This document shows, in pieces, positions 17,870-27,408 of a stretch of 64,000 nucleotides of DNA (position 1 is its first letter; each line of letters begins with the position of its first letter). This stretch comes from Rhizobium sp. NFR07. Its GTDB lineage: Bacteria > Pseudomonadota > Alphaproteobacteria > Rhizobiales > Rhizobiaceae. Position numbers and translations under genes: made by a program. The notes under the pieces were generated by a model, which saw only the letters and a program-made list of their open reading frames with translations, searched no databases and had not been told where the DNA came from. The stretch spans positions 186,001 through 250,000 of the forward strand of contig NZ_FOKM01000003.1 in assembly GCF_900111905.1 (NCBI RefSeq), read 5' to 3'.

Positions 17870-18961
17870 ATGCTCGAAACGTTATCCCCGACACCCACGC
17901 TGACCCACGCCGAAAAGCTGCTCGCCTGGTATGATCGCCACCATCGCGAGCTGCCCTGGCGCGTCAGCCCATCCGCGGCGCGCGCCGGAAAACGCGCCGA
18001 GCCATATCATGTCTGGCTGTCGGAAGTGATGCTGCAGCAGACGACTGTCGGGGCGGTGAAGCCGTATTTCGCCAAGTTTCTCGGTCGCTGGCCGAGCGTG
18101 AAGGATCTCGCGGCCGCACCTTCCGAGGATGTCATGGCGGCCTGGGCGGGGCTCGGCTATTACGCCCGCGCCCGCAACCTGAAGAAATGCGCCGAGGCCG
18201 TCGCCGCAGATCATGACGGCATCTTCCCCGATACGGAGGAGGGCCTGCGCGCCCTGCCCGGTATCGGCGACTATACGTCGGCGGCCGTCGCCGCGATCGC
18301 CTTCAACCGGCCGTCGGCGGTGATGGACGGCAATGTCGAGCGGGTGATCTCGCGGCTCTTTGCCATCGATGCGCCCCTACCAAGCTCCAAGCCCGAGATG
18401 AAGGCGAAGGTGCGCCAGCTGACGCCGACGGACAGGCCGGGCGACTTTGCCCAGGCGATGATGGATCTCGGCGCGACGATCTGCACGCCGAAGCGCCCTG
18501 CCTGCGCGCTCTGTCCCTTCCGCGAAGACTGTCTGGCGCTTGCCGAGCACGACCCGGAGCGTTTCCCCGTGAAGGCGGCGAAGAAGGAAAAGCCGGTGCG
18601 TGTCGGCGCGGCCTTCGTCGCGGTGACCGAGGATGGCGAAATCCTGCTGCGGCGGCGCGTCGAGACCGGTCTGCTCGGCGGCATGACCGAAGTGCCGACG
18701 ACGGCCTGGACGGCGCGGATCGACGGCGGCACCGGAAACGAGCATGCACCATTCGACGCCGACTGGCAGCCCTGTGGCGCGATCACCCATGTCTTCACCC
18801 ATTTCGAACTCAGACTTTCCGTCTATCGGACCCAAGTCGGATCTGGCAACGCGCCGCAAGGCTGGTGGGTGCCGGTCGAGGAACTCGACGCCCAAGCCTT
18901 GCCGACTGTCATGAAAAAGGTAATCAGTCAGGCTATTCCGACCGCTTTCGCAAAACACTGA
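17870..18961 (+). CDS. mutY: A/G-specific adenine DNA glycosylase MutY
   Basis: Removes adenine mispaired with 8-oxoguanine. 363 residues. The HhH-GPD domain has catalytic Glu in WLSEVMLQQT (about residue 48), helix-hairpin-helix LPGIGDYTSAAV and catalytic Asp in VMDGNVERVI (about 152). A [4Fe-4S] ligand set CTPKRPACALCPFREDC (about 205-221) follows. The C-terminal NUDIX-like domain that reads 8-oxoG is present (about 240-355; LLRRRVETGLLGGMTEVP). Divergent from the DUF721 gene and followed after 14 bases by a HAD gene on the same strand. Confidence 0.96.
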   Translation: MLETLSPTPTLTHAEKLLAWYDRHHRELPWRVSPSAARAGKRAEPYHVWLSEVMLQQTTVGAVKPYFAKFLGRWPSVKDLAAAPSEDVMAAWAGLGYYARARNLKKCAEAVAADHDGIFPDTEEGLRALPGIGDYTSAAVAAIAFNRPSAVMDGNVERVISRLFAIDAPLPSSKPEMKAKVRQLTPTDRPGDFAQAMMDLGATICTPKRPACALCPFREDCLALAEHDPERFPVKAAKKEKPVRVGAAFVAVTEDGEILLRRRVETGLLGGMTEVPTTAWTARIDGGTGNEHAPFDADWQPCGAITHVFTHFELRLSVYRTQVGSGNAPQGWWVPVEELDAQALPTVMKKVISQAIPTAFAKH

Positions 18962-18975
18962 CCGCAGGATTTATC

Positions 18976-19590
18976 ATGGCTGCCAAGATCGACCACATCG
19001 TCTTCGACATCGGCAAGGTTCTGATCCATTACGACCCGAACCTGCCCTTCAGCCGCATCATTCCCGATGCCGAAGAGCGCCAATGGTTCTTCCAGAATGT
19101 CTGCACGCACGAATGGAATCTGGAACAGGACCGCGGGCGCAAGTGGGAAGATGCCGAGGCGCTGTTGATTGCGCAGTATCCGGATCGCGAAGAGCATATC
19201 CGCGCCTTCCGCAAATACTGGCCCGAAATGGTGCCGCATGCCTATGACGGCTCGGTCGAGATCATGCTTGGCCTCATCGACAAGGGCCATGACGTGACGA
19301 TGCTGACCAATTTCGCCTCCGACACATTCGTCGAGGCGCGCCGCATCTTCCCGTTCCTCAATAAGACGCGTGGTGTGACCGTTTCCGGCGAAATCGGCCT
19401 GATCAAGCCGGATGTCGCCATCTACGAACGGCATGCAAAGGATTTCGGCCTGACGCCGGAAAACGCTATTTTCATCGACGACACGATGGTCAATGTCGAA
19501 GGCGCCCGGGCGGCGGGTTGGCAGGCGGTGCAGTTCACCGACCCGGAAACGCTGAGGAAAGATCTCGTCGCCCACGGCGTGGCGATCTGA
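18976..19590 (+). CDS. HAD-family hydrolase (YihX-like)
   Basis: 204 residues from ATG 18976. HAD motif I VFDIGKVLI with the nucleophile Asp (the DxG form typical of YihX-type phosphatases), motif II MLTNF, the Lys in LIKPDVAIYE, and motif IV FIDDTMVNVEGARAAG. Soluble phosphatase or dehalogenase-like enzyme with unknown substrate. It follows mutY by 14 bases and probably shares its transcript. The start is set by the homology boundary (MAAKIDHIVFD); an upstream frame overlapping mutY is non-conserved. Confidence 0.88.
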   Translation: MAAKIDHIVFDIGKVLIHYDPNLPFSRIIPDAEERQWFFQNVCTHEWNLEQDRGRKWEDAEALLIAQYPDREEHIRAFRKYWPEMVPHAYDGSVEIMLGLIDKGHDVTMLTNFASDTFVEARRIFPFLNKTRGVTVSGEIGLIKPDVAIYERHAKDFGLTPENAIFIDDTMVNVEGARAAGWQAVQFTDPETLRKDLVAHGVAI

Positions 19591-19602
19591 TCCTAGAGCC
19601 TT

Positions 19603-20370
19603 TCAGCAGGCGACGGCCGCGCTGCGGACGCGGCCGACGACGTCGAGGTCCGACAATGCCCCGGGGTCGATGCTTTGCGGCGGGTAGGTGGTGCCGTTGT
19701 CGGCCAGCAGCTGCAGCCCGCCGCCGACCAGACGCTGCACGCGGCGGATGACGAGATTGCCTTCCACCTTGATGGCGTAAATCCCGCCATCGGCCAAGCC
19801 ACGATCATCGGTATCGACGAAGACCGGCGCCTGATCGGCGATCGTCGGCACCATGCTGTCGCCTTCGGCAACCAGCGTGGTGACGGTGTCGGGATGCAGG
19901 CCGAGGCGCTTCCAGTAGTCCTCCAGGGTCCTTGCCGCCGCGGATGACGGCCTGACCTCGTCATAACCGTGCAGATAGGGCTGAGGCGGGTTGTCCATCA
20001 GGCCCGGCGGCATGAGAGAGGAAACGTGGTCTCGCAGACCCGCCGCCTGCGACAGCTCAATGCGGATAGCCTCCCCGTCCAGGAACCACTCTCCCCCCAG
20101 ATAGGAGGCGGAGACCCCTGCCCGGTCGGCCATGAGCTCAAGCGTCCTGAGTTTAGGGTCCTTCTTCCCATGGCGATAGTTGTCGAGCGTGTTGTCCGCC
20201 ACACCCGCCACATCGGCTGCCTTGGCCCTGCCACCCAATATCTCGGACAGGATGACGGCCTTGACGGCGGTGCTGCGACGCAGCGGGTCCAGCCCCTCCC
20301 AACTGCGGGCGAAGCGTGCCAGGGCGAGTTCGATCTTGCCTGCAATTTCTCTCTTTAGGGGAATTCGCAT
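19603..20370 (-). CDS. HTH / S24-peptidase-type repressor with altered catalytic lysine
   Basis: 255 residues. A helix-turn-helix at about 49-85 (ADVAGVADNTLDNYRHGKKDPKLRTLELMA region) and a LexA/CI-like C-terminal domain. The catalytic Ser is in AEGDSMVPT (Ser172). The strand that normally carries the catalytic Lys reads NLVIRRVQRL, so the expected Lys is Arg209; a nearby Lys201 lies in the preceding strand. Self-cleavage may therefore be lost; that is inference from motif alignment. There are no phage genes around, so it is a stand-alone regulator. Divergent from small genes at 20612 and 20929; candidate operator at 20404-20443. Confidence 0.85.
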   Translation of the reverse strand: MRIPLKREIAGKIELALARFARSWEGLDPLRRSTAVKAVILSEILGGRAKAADVAGVADNTLDNYRHGKKDPKLRTLELMADRAGVSASYLGGEWFLDGEAIRIELSQAAGLRDHVSSLMPPGLMDNPPQPYLHGYDEVRPSSAAARTLEDYWKRLGLHPDTVTTLVAEGDSMVPTIADQAPVFVDTDDRGLADGGIYAIKVEGNLVIRRVQRLVGGGLQLLADNGTTYPPQSIDPGALSDLDVVGRVRSAAVAC

Positions 20371-20403
20371 GGCGACACATCTCTTAGGTAGAAGAACATT
20401 TAC

Positions 20404-20443
20404 AAGTGAACTTAATTGGACTATCGTTCATTCGGTTTCACTT
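20404..20443. promoter_or_regulatory. Inverted repeat, candidate operator of the S24 repressor
   Basis: AAGTGAA (20404-20410) and TTCACTT (20437-20443) form an inverted repeat with centres 33 bp apart, in a locally AT-rich 240-bp divergent region between the repressor gene and the small gene at 20612. The spacing is compatible with two operator half-sites or two separate sites. No assigned -35/-10. Confidence 0.4.
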
Positions 20444-20611
20444 AAAGCAAATTTGAAAACTTATCCCACTGCCACGACAATCAATCTCAGGTGGCCGGCA
20501 TATATTGGCGCACAATAGGCCCGCCCTCGGCGAAAGTACATACAGATCAGGCCGCTGCGATCCGCGAGTGCCTGAACCGCCCTGCTTCCCTTAAAACCCC
20601 GTCGGATCTTC

Positions 20612-20908
20612 ATGCCTTACCCCGAGAAGCCAAAACACGTCTTCGAAGCCGACGGCGACGCGTTTTCGGAGCGCTTTTCGTTCGTCATTGACGAAGGATT
20701 CACCAAGGACGTCGAGGTGACGAGAAACGGTCGCGGCATCACTGTAGACATCGAGGTTACCGACAGGGCCGTGATCGACACGACCCGGGAAACATTCGAG
20801 GCCGACGGCCCGGTCAGGATCAGCGTGACGGACAGTGGACTATACATGACCACATCATGCGCCTTGTTGGCCGGTCGTGTACGCCTTCGGCGGACTCGCT
20901 TCTTTTAA
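20612..20908 (+). CDS. Small hypothetical protein
   Basis: 98 residues, no recognised family. The first 80 residues alternate charged and hydrophobic residues as a small beta-sandwich might (DVEVTRNGRGITVDIEVTDRAVIDTTRETF, PVRISVTDSG). The C terminus is basic (GRVRLRRTRFF). The ribosome-binding site is poor (GGATCTTC before ATG). It stands divergent from the S24 repressor and 20 bases before another small gene. It may be real, but coding potential is the only support. Confidence 0.5.
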   Translation: MPYPEKPKHVFEADGDAFSERFSFVIDEGFTKDVEVTRNGRGITVDIEVTDRAVIDTTRETFEADGPVRISVTDSGLYMTTSCALLAGRVRLRRTRFF

Positions 20909-20928
20909 GCAAATCAGTATATAAATCT

Positions 20929-21156
20929 ATGCTGATGGTAATCGACAAAGAGACAAAGGCTTCGGCAGCCCCGAAAGCCGAGAAGCCCGGCACTTCCGAG
21001 GCGCAATCTGATGCTCCGACCGGGCCTGACGATATCGACGTCGACAGCGACGCCTATGATGGCGAAGAAGGCCGTTCGCTTCTTTTCACCTATGTCATGA
21101 TCGCATTCTTCATCGGGCTCGGCGCCATCGGCTGGGCGATCTCCGCGATATTCTAA
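20929..21156 (+). CDS. Small single-pass membrane protein, acidic N terminus
   Basis: 75 residues from ATG 20929, with an alternative ATG at 20935. Lys/Ala/Pro-rich and then strongly acidic N terminus (DDIDVDSDAYDGEEG), and one C-terminal helix (LLFTYVMIAFFIGLGAIGWAISAIF), so tail-anchored in topology. No family recognised. Followed by a strong hairpin at 21193 and convergent with ccrM. The start has no clear Shine-Dalgarno. Confidence 0.62.
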   Translation: MLMVIDKETKASAAPKAEKPGTSEAQSDAPTGPDDIDVDSDAYDGEEGRSLLFTYVMIAFFIGLGAIGWAISAIF

Positions 21157-21192
21157 CCGCACTTCGGGAGTGACCGGCGCGTCAAAAGACAA

Positions 21193-21223
21193 TGGCGCCC
21201 GGGGTCAGCCTCCCCGGGCGCCA
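21193..21223. terminator. Hairpin between convergent small gene and ccrM
   Basis: A 12-bp perfect stem TGGCGCCCGGGG (21193-21204) with CCCCGGGCGCCA (21212-21223), loop TCAGCCT. The minus-strand tail TTGTCTTTTGAC is T-rich, so it may end ccrM transcripts; the plus-strand tail is weaker. Confidence 0.75.
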
Positions 21224-21306
21224 GTTATCCTCATCCGGGACTAGAGGTACAAAACCGGACGAGGAATTCAGCAATCCGTCACAAGTTTAAGCCTCGGGCT
21301 GGTGGT

Positions 21307-22553
<1,247 letters not shown>

Positions 22554-22580
22554 AGATTAGCAACCCTGCGGCGAGAAGGC

Positions 22581-23612
22581 TCAGTTCAAAGGCTCAGGCT
22601 GAGGAAATTTCCAGCTTCCGTCGAGGATGCTCGGCTGCGGTTGGTACAGCCTCACCGTATAATTCCAGCCCGCCTCTATCGGCAGGCAGTTCGGCACCTT
22701 GCCATCGCAGCCGCCGAACTGGATGTCTACCGATCCGTCGGGCCCCTTATCGGCAGTGATGTTGTTGACCGAATAGGCGTTGAATTCGTTGGGAACGAAA
22801 TAGCCTTTCTCGTTATAGCGGCTCACCGACCAGAAGCCGTCCACGGGCACATCTGCCGGAACATGCAGGCTGTAGAGGGTGTCGCCGTCGTTCTTTTCGG
22901 GCGTGACGCCGAGATAGGTGGCTTCGGCATCGGGATTGCCGCCCCAGCCGGCGGCGGCGCCGATCAGGTGATGGACGGGGTCGACCTCGCTCTCATTTCC
23001 GAATGCCTTGCTGAAGCCATCCACGGTGGCGCCGAGCGCCAGCAGCGCGTTGCGCACGGCGTCCTGGCTTGCCTTGTCCCACATCGGCAGTTCCAGCCTG
23101 CCCGGTCCGCCGGGTTGATCGGCCCTGATCGCATCCTGCAGCCTTTGCACCTCCTCGGCATCGCCGGTCTTGCCGGGATCGACCAGCGTGCGCACCGCGG
23201 CGAGCACATAACGCGTGCCGACGCCGTCACGGGTCAGGGTATGGCTGCCGGCGCCATGAAAGAGATCCGTGACATAATGATCCTGGTTCAAGATCATCAG
23301 CGACATGAAGCGCTTGCCAGCGTCGGGCATGGTGATCGTGACCGGACCTGCATCCAAATCGAATACGGCGCTGGAATAGAGCGTATCGCGATTGCCGCGT
23401 ACTACCGTCTGCTTGGCCACGTCGAAGGGCTCGCGCCGGTGGAAGAACTTTCCAAGCCCGGCCTCGTTGGCCGATACGGTCATGTACATATCCGTCTCGG
23501 CCCGCACGAAATTGTCCGGTGTCACCCTGATGGCATCGGCCGCGAGCGCCACGCCGCCGACGAGCGGCAAAAGCAGTATGGCGACGGTGGGCGTCCTTTT
23601 CTTCGCAATCAT
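22581..23612 (-). CDS. DUF1254/DUF1214 exported protein (copy 2)
   Basis: 343 residues from ATG 23612, preceded by GAGGACAGGGCA, which is a better start than 23639. Signal peptide TVAILLLPLVGGVALAADA. A shortened DUF1254-type N-terminal segment (FVRAETDMYM, NRDTLYSSAVFDLDAGPVTITMPD) and a DUF1214 C-terminal domain (LHVPADVPVDGFWSVSRYNEKGYFVPNE). The family is periplasmic and its function is unknown. Ten bases downstream of its longer paralogue, so the two form an operon. Confidence 0.85.
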   Translation of the reverse strand: MIAKKRTPTVAILLLPLVGGVALAADAIRVTPDNFVRAETDMYMTVSANEAGLGKFFHRREPFDVAKQTVVRGNRDTLYSSAVFDLDAGPVTITMPDAGKRFMSLMILNQDHYVTDLFHGAGSHTLTRDGVGTRYVLAAVRTLVDPGKTGDAEEVQRLQDAIRADQPGGPGRLELPMWDKASQDAVRNALLALGATVDGFSKAFGNESEVDPVHHLIGAAAGWGGNPDAEATYLGVTPEKNDGDTLYSLHVPADVPVDGFWSVSRYNEKGYFVPNEFNAYSVNNITADKGPDGSVDIQFGGCDGKVPNCLPIEAGWNYTVRLYQPQPSILDGSWKFPQPEPLN

Positions 23613-23622
23613 TGCCCTGTCC

Positions 23623-25029
23623 TCAGAGTGGTTCGACATCCGGCAGTCTCCAAGCCTTGTCGAAGAGCCTTTTTGTCGGCCCGTAGAGCCGGAACATCAG
23701 CTCGAACCGGCGGCCCGCAACCGTCGGAATCCAGTTCGTTTCCAATCCTGAGGGCGCACTCGGCCCGAAATAGAGATCGACCGATCCATCACTGTTCTTC
23801 CGGACCTCGGCCGCGTTGGATGCACGGCTTACGCGATCGACGCCCTTCACCAGCGCATGCGTCTCGCGATCGTAGACGGTGACCGACCAGTATTGCTCCA
23901 CCGGCACGTCGGCCGGCACATGCAGCCTGTAGCTGCGGCCACCGTCATAATCGTTGCCGGCCTTGTCCTTGATATTGATGAGATAGAACTGCCCGACGCC
24001 CAGCCGCTTGATCGCGATATAGGCGTAAGTGTAACCCACACCGCGCGCGTCGACCGTGTAATGATCCGGGTCGGCATAGGTTGTCGCCTGCCCTTCGATA
24101 CCCTCCGGCAAGGCCGGCATCGTCCAGTGCGTGCCTTCGAAAAAGACGGGGAAACCGGCATCAAAGAGCGCGGCACTCCAGGCCTTCGCATCAGCCATGC
24201 CCACCTGCAGAGCATCCTCCATGGCGGCATCCGGCGCGAAAGGCTTGCCCTTCTCGATGCCGATAGATCGGAGCTGATCGATCATTACCCGATCGCGCTC
24301 AAGCCACGGTTCGCTCTGGACCACCCGGTCGAGCAACGAGAAGAAGCTGAGGTCGTATCTTATCGTCGAGTCGAAATCGGCGTCTTTGACATCCCTGAAC
24401 ACAGTCTCGGGCGGCGCATCGATTTTCGACGATGGGTAGAATTTCACGCGCTTGCCATAGGCGATCGACTTCTCGACATCGGCAGCGGCATGGCTCTTGA
24501 GGTTCGAGCGCAGCAGAAAATAGCCGGTATACGTATCGGAGGCGAGACGTTCGAAACCGGCAGGCATCCTGCCGTCATATCCCGGCGGCGTGATGACAAA
24601 CCGGATGCCGGCTCCCTTGTCGACTCCGAGCAGGCCGGCATCCTCCAGCGAGGTCTGCCACAGGGTGACGAAATTGGCGTTGAGCGAACCGCCCTCGCCG
24701 GCCGGCGGGATTTCGACCACCATCGGGCCACTTGCCCGCGTATCGTAAAAGCCCATGAAATAGAGGGTATCTGGGTTGGGCGTCAGCGTCTGGTTATGCC
24801 AGTCGAGCGGCCGTCCCCAATAGATGATCTCGCCGACCTTGCCGCCTGCCGCGATCATCTGGTCATACATCAGCAGCATATTTACCGCGGGCATGCCCCA
24901 GATCACCGCCTGCGTCGCCCGGCTGCGGACAAGGCGGGCCTCGATCTCCTGCGGAGCGGCGGGCTGCTGCGCCGCCGCGCTGAGGGCGGACATGATGGTC
25001 AGGGCCAATGCAGTCGCCAAACGCAGCAT
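23623..25029 (-). CDS. DUF1254/DUF1214 exported protein (copy 1)
   Basis: 468 residues. Signal peptide MLRLATALALTIMSALSAAAQ. DUF1254 domain at about 30-230 (AVIWGMPAVNMLLMYDQM, LTPNPDTLYFMGFYDTRASGPMVVEIPP) and DUF1214 domain at about 330-465 (YRLHVPADVPVEQYWSVTVYDRETHAL). Function unknown; predicted periplasmic. First gene of a two-gene unit with the shorter copy downstream; the two share the LHVPADVPV block. Confidence 0.9.
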   Translation of the reverse strand: MLRLATALALTIMSALSAAAQQPAAPQEIEARLVRSRATQAVIWGMPAVNMLLMYDQMIAAGGKVGEIIYWGRPLDWHNQTLTPNPDTLYFMGFYDTRASGPMVVEIPPAGEGGSLNANFVTLWQTSLEDAGLLGVDKGAGIRFVITPPGYDGRMPAGFERLASDTYTGYFLLRSNLKSHAAADVEKSIAYGKRVKFYPSSKIDAPPETVFRDVKDADFDSTIRYDLSFFSLLDRVVQSEPWLERDRVMIDQLRSIGIEKGKPFAPDAAMEDALQVGMADAKAWSAALFDAGFPVFFEGTHWTMPALPEGIEGQATTYADPDHYTVDARGVGYTYAYIAIKRLGVGQFYLINIKDKAGNDYDGGRSYRLHVPADVPVEQYWSVTVYDRETHALVKGVDRVSRASNAAEVRKNSDGSVDLYFGPSAPSGLETNWIPTVAGRRFELMFRLYGPTKRLFDKAWRLPDVEPL

Positions 25030-25274
25030 GCCTCACCTCCCCGCACGGCAGCCGAACCTGCCTGGAGACAAAATTTACCGCCTGCGAGACCCGGGCGGGA
25101 AGTACGCAACAGTAAATCCGGTCCAGGCGATCGCGTAAACGACCGCGCAATGAGCCGCGAGGCTGCCGCATTTGCCCCTGCCCCGACAAAAGCATGCGAG
25201 CTCGACACCTGCCCCTTGCCACGGGATTGCTGAAGCTTAGTTCCCGCAGTGAAACGGGACGGGATGGGCGAAGT

Positions 25275-26318
25275 ATGTTTGATATGCCGGCGGAAGCGCG
25301 TCAGGTGATCGAGGAGCGTTTTGCTCCGGATGCCGTGGAAATGGTTTTCGGGGCGTTGCGGCCGGTCATCATCTTCTCGGAGACGGATGATGGACGCACC
25401 GGCGGCAGCCGCATCGGTGGCACGCCGGATCTGCCCGAGGGCACGGACTGGCCACGGCGGCCCGTTCCCGAGAATATCGACGAGATCGCCAAGCGCTCCG
25501 GCGAGCCCTACGACAAGGAACTGCGGCAGCACCTAGCCGCCAATCTGCCCTATGCCTTCTTCGCGCAGATCGACCTGAAGGAGGCGGCGGGCCTCGGCGA
25601 ACTGGCGAAGGACCTGCCCAACGAAGGGCGTCTCCTGTTCTTCTACGATACGATTGGCGGCCCTTACGACAATGCAGCGCAATCGGGGCGGGTGATCTGG
25701 GATCGGAGCCCGGTGGGGGAAATTGCCAGCGCCCCGATGCCGAACGATCTCGCCGCTGCAGCAGCGGCCTACCGCAAGATGATCGATGAGACCAACAAAC
25801 AATACGGACTGGAATCGCCGGGCCGGGAGCCCGGAACACCAGAGCCGGGAACATCCTACGGCGGCCCGTCCCGGCCGATGGCGCTCAAGGCTGCGCTGCA
25901 ATTGCCGGCCTATTCTAGTCTCGAGTTCCAGGCGTCCGGCAGGCTGGAAAAGACCTACTCCGCCGACCGTGCCGTGATCGGCAGCGAACAGGCGTTCAGC
26001 CAGGCCTATAGCGAGCTGTCGGGAGAATATTACCCGCAGAACCAGTTGCTCGGTGCTCCGGTTCCCGTGCAGGACGACCCGCGCTACAACGCCGTCGGCG
26101 GCGGCGAGGATGATACGCAGTTTCCCGCCGGTGACGACCCGACGAAGAAAGAGGATGTCATCCCGAAGGAAGCCGAAGACTGGCGGCTTCTTCTGCAGAT
26201 AGAGATGACCGACTGGATGCAGGACAGCACCGAAGGCACAGTCTATTTCCTGATCCGCAAGGACGATCTCGAAAACCGCGCCTTCGATCGCGTCGTCGCC
26301 GTCTACCAGCAGACCTGA
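25275..26318 (+). CDS. DUF1963 (YwqG-like) protein
   Basis: 347 residues from ATG 25275. DUF1963 features: GGSRIGGTPDLPEGTDWPR near the N terminus, FFAQIDL and LLFFYDT strands in the middle, and LLLQIEM plus GTVYFLIRKDDL at the C terminus. Cytoplasmic (no signal) with unknown function. A proline/glycine-rich insertion (SPGREPGTPEPGTSYGG) divides the domain. Upstream in-frame codons to 25194 look non-coding. Confidence 0.85.
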   Translation: MFDMPAEARQVIEERFAPDAVEMVFGALRPVIIFSETDDGRTGGSRIGGTPDLPEGTDWPRRPVPENIDEIAKRSGEPYDKELRQHLAANLPYAFFAQIDLKEAAGLGELAKDLPNEGRLLFFYDTIGGPYDNAAQSGRVIWDRSPVGEIASAPMPNDLAAAAAAYRKMIDETNKQYGLESPGREPGTPEPGTSYGGPSRPMALKAALQLPAYSSLEFQASGRLEKTYSADRAVIGSEQAFSQAYSELSGEYYPQNQLLGAPVPVQDDPRYNAVGGGEDDTQFPAGDDPTKKEDVIPKEAEDWRLLLQIEMTDWMQDSTEGTVYFLIRKDDLENRAFDRVVAVYQQT

Positions 26319-26386
26319 GACAGGCCGATGCGCCGTTGAGCTTTGGCGGCAATCATGGCAACCATATTCCCAAAAGGAATGGCGCC

Positions 26387-27295
26387 ATGGATCGTTTCTC
26401 GTCTCTGCAACTGTTCGTGCGCGTCGTCGAGCGCGGCAGCTTTACCCATGTGGCGCGCGAACTCGCCATCGGGCAGCCGGCGGTGAGCAAGCAGGTCGCC
26501 GCGCTCGAAGCCCGTCTCGGCACACCATTGCTCAGCCGCTCGTCGCGCGGGTTGACGCCCACGGCCGCGGGCCAGGAGCTTTACGACACCGCCAGCCGCA
26601 TTCTCGCCGATCTCGCGGAGGCCGAGGCCCGCATCAGCAAGACAACGTTGAGCCCGGCCGGCGTGGTGCGGCTTGCGACGCCGCCGGCACTTGGCCGCAT
26701 GTATATCATCCCACGGCTGCCCGATTTCTTTGAGCGTTATCCGGACGTTTCGATCGATTTCGTCTCCTCCGAACGCCGCGTCGACATCGTGCGCGAAGGC
26801 ATCGACATCGCCATGCGCGTCGGCCCGCTGGCGGATTCGACTCTCGTCGCCCGCAAGATCGGCGACCTGCAGATGGCGGTTGCGGCATCACCCGCCTATC
26901 TCGCCCGGCACGGCACGCCCTCCGCACCGACGGACCTCCGATCTCACAACCTCATCGTCGGCCAGACGCAGGGCGCGACGCAGCCGTGGAAATTCTCAGG
27001 CCAGGATGGCGCCCTCCTCCTGGAGCCGGAGGGCAATATCCGCTCGAACGACGTGGAGGACCAGCGGGCAGCGATGCTCGCCGGGCTCGGCATCGGTTAT
27101 GCCGGGCGCGCTATGCTGGAGGCGGATATCCGCGCCGGCAGCCTCGTCCCGATCCTTCAGGACCATGCTCCCGCCCCCTCCCCGATCCACGCGATCAGTG
27201 CGAGCGGCCGAAGGATGCCGCAGCGGTTTCGCGTCGTCATAGACTTCCTTGCCGAGATATGCGCAGCGGAACCATCGCTGCGGATCGCGCAATAA
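26387..27295 (+). CDS. LysR-family transcriptional regulator
   Basis: 302 residues from ATG 26387 (AAAAGGA ahead). N-terminal winged HTH (LQLFVRVVERGSFTHVARELAIGQPAVSKQVAALEARLG shows the usual LTTR pattern) and a substrate-binding domain (about 90-300). It belongs to the CrgA/DmlR-like branch by the DVSIDFVSSERRVDIVREGIDIAMRVG pattern. It precedes the SDR gene by 113 bases on the same strand and may control it. Confidence 0.9.
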   Translation: MDRFSSLQLFVRVVERGSFTHVARELAIGQPAVSKQVAALEARLGTPLLSRSSRGLTPTAAGQELYDTASRILADLAEAEARISKTTLSPAGVVRLATPPALGRMYIIPRLPDFFERYPDVSIDFVSSERRVDIVREGIDIAMRVGPLADSTLVARKIGDLQMAVAASPAYLARHGTPSAPTDLRSHNLIVGQTQGATQPWKFSGQDGALLLEPEGNIRSNDVEDQRAAMLAGLGIGYAGRAMLEADIRAGSLVPILQDHAPAPSPIHAISASGRRMPQRFRVVIDFLAEICAAEPSLRIAQ

Positions 27296-27408
27296 TCATT
27301 CCCCGCAGGAATAGATCCTAGTCCCGCCGCCGATCTACGGTCGCGACGAGCCGCCCATTAGATGCCCTCCATTGCTGCAGATGCAGCTCATCACGGAAGG
27401 ATATCGCA

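Noticed and set aside
19603..20370. Prophage remnant
   Set aside because: Apart from the S24 repressor there is no integrase, structural or lysis gene, nor att-like repeats nearby.
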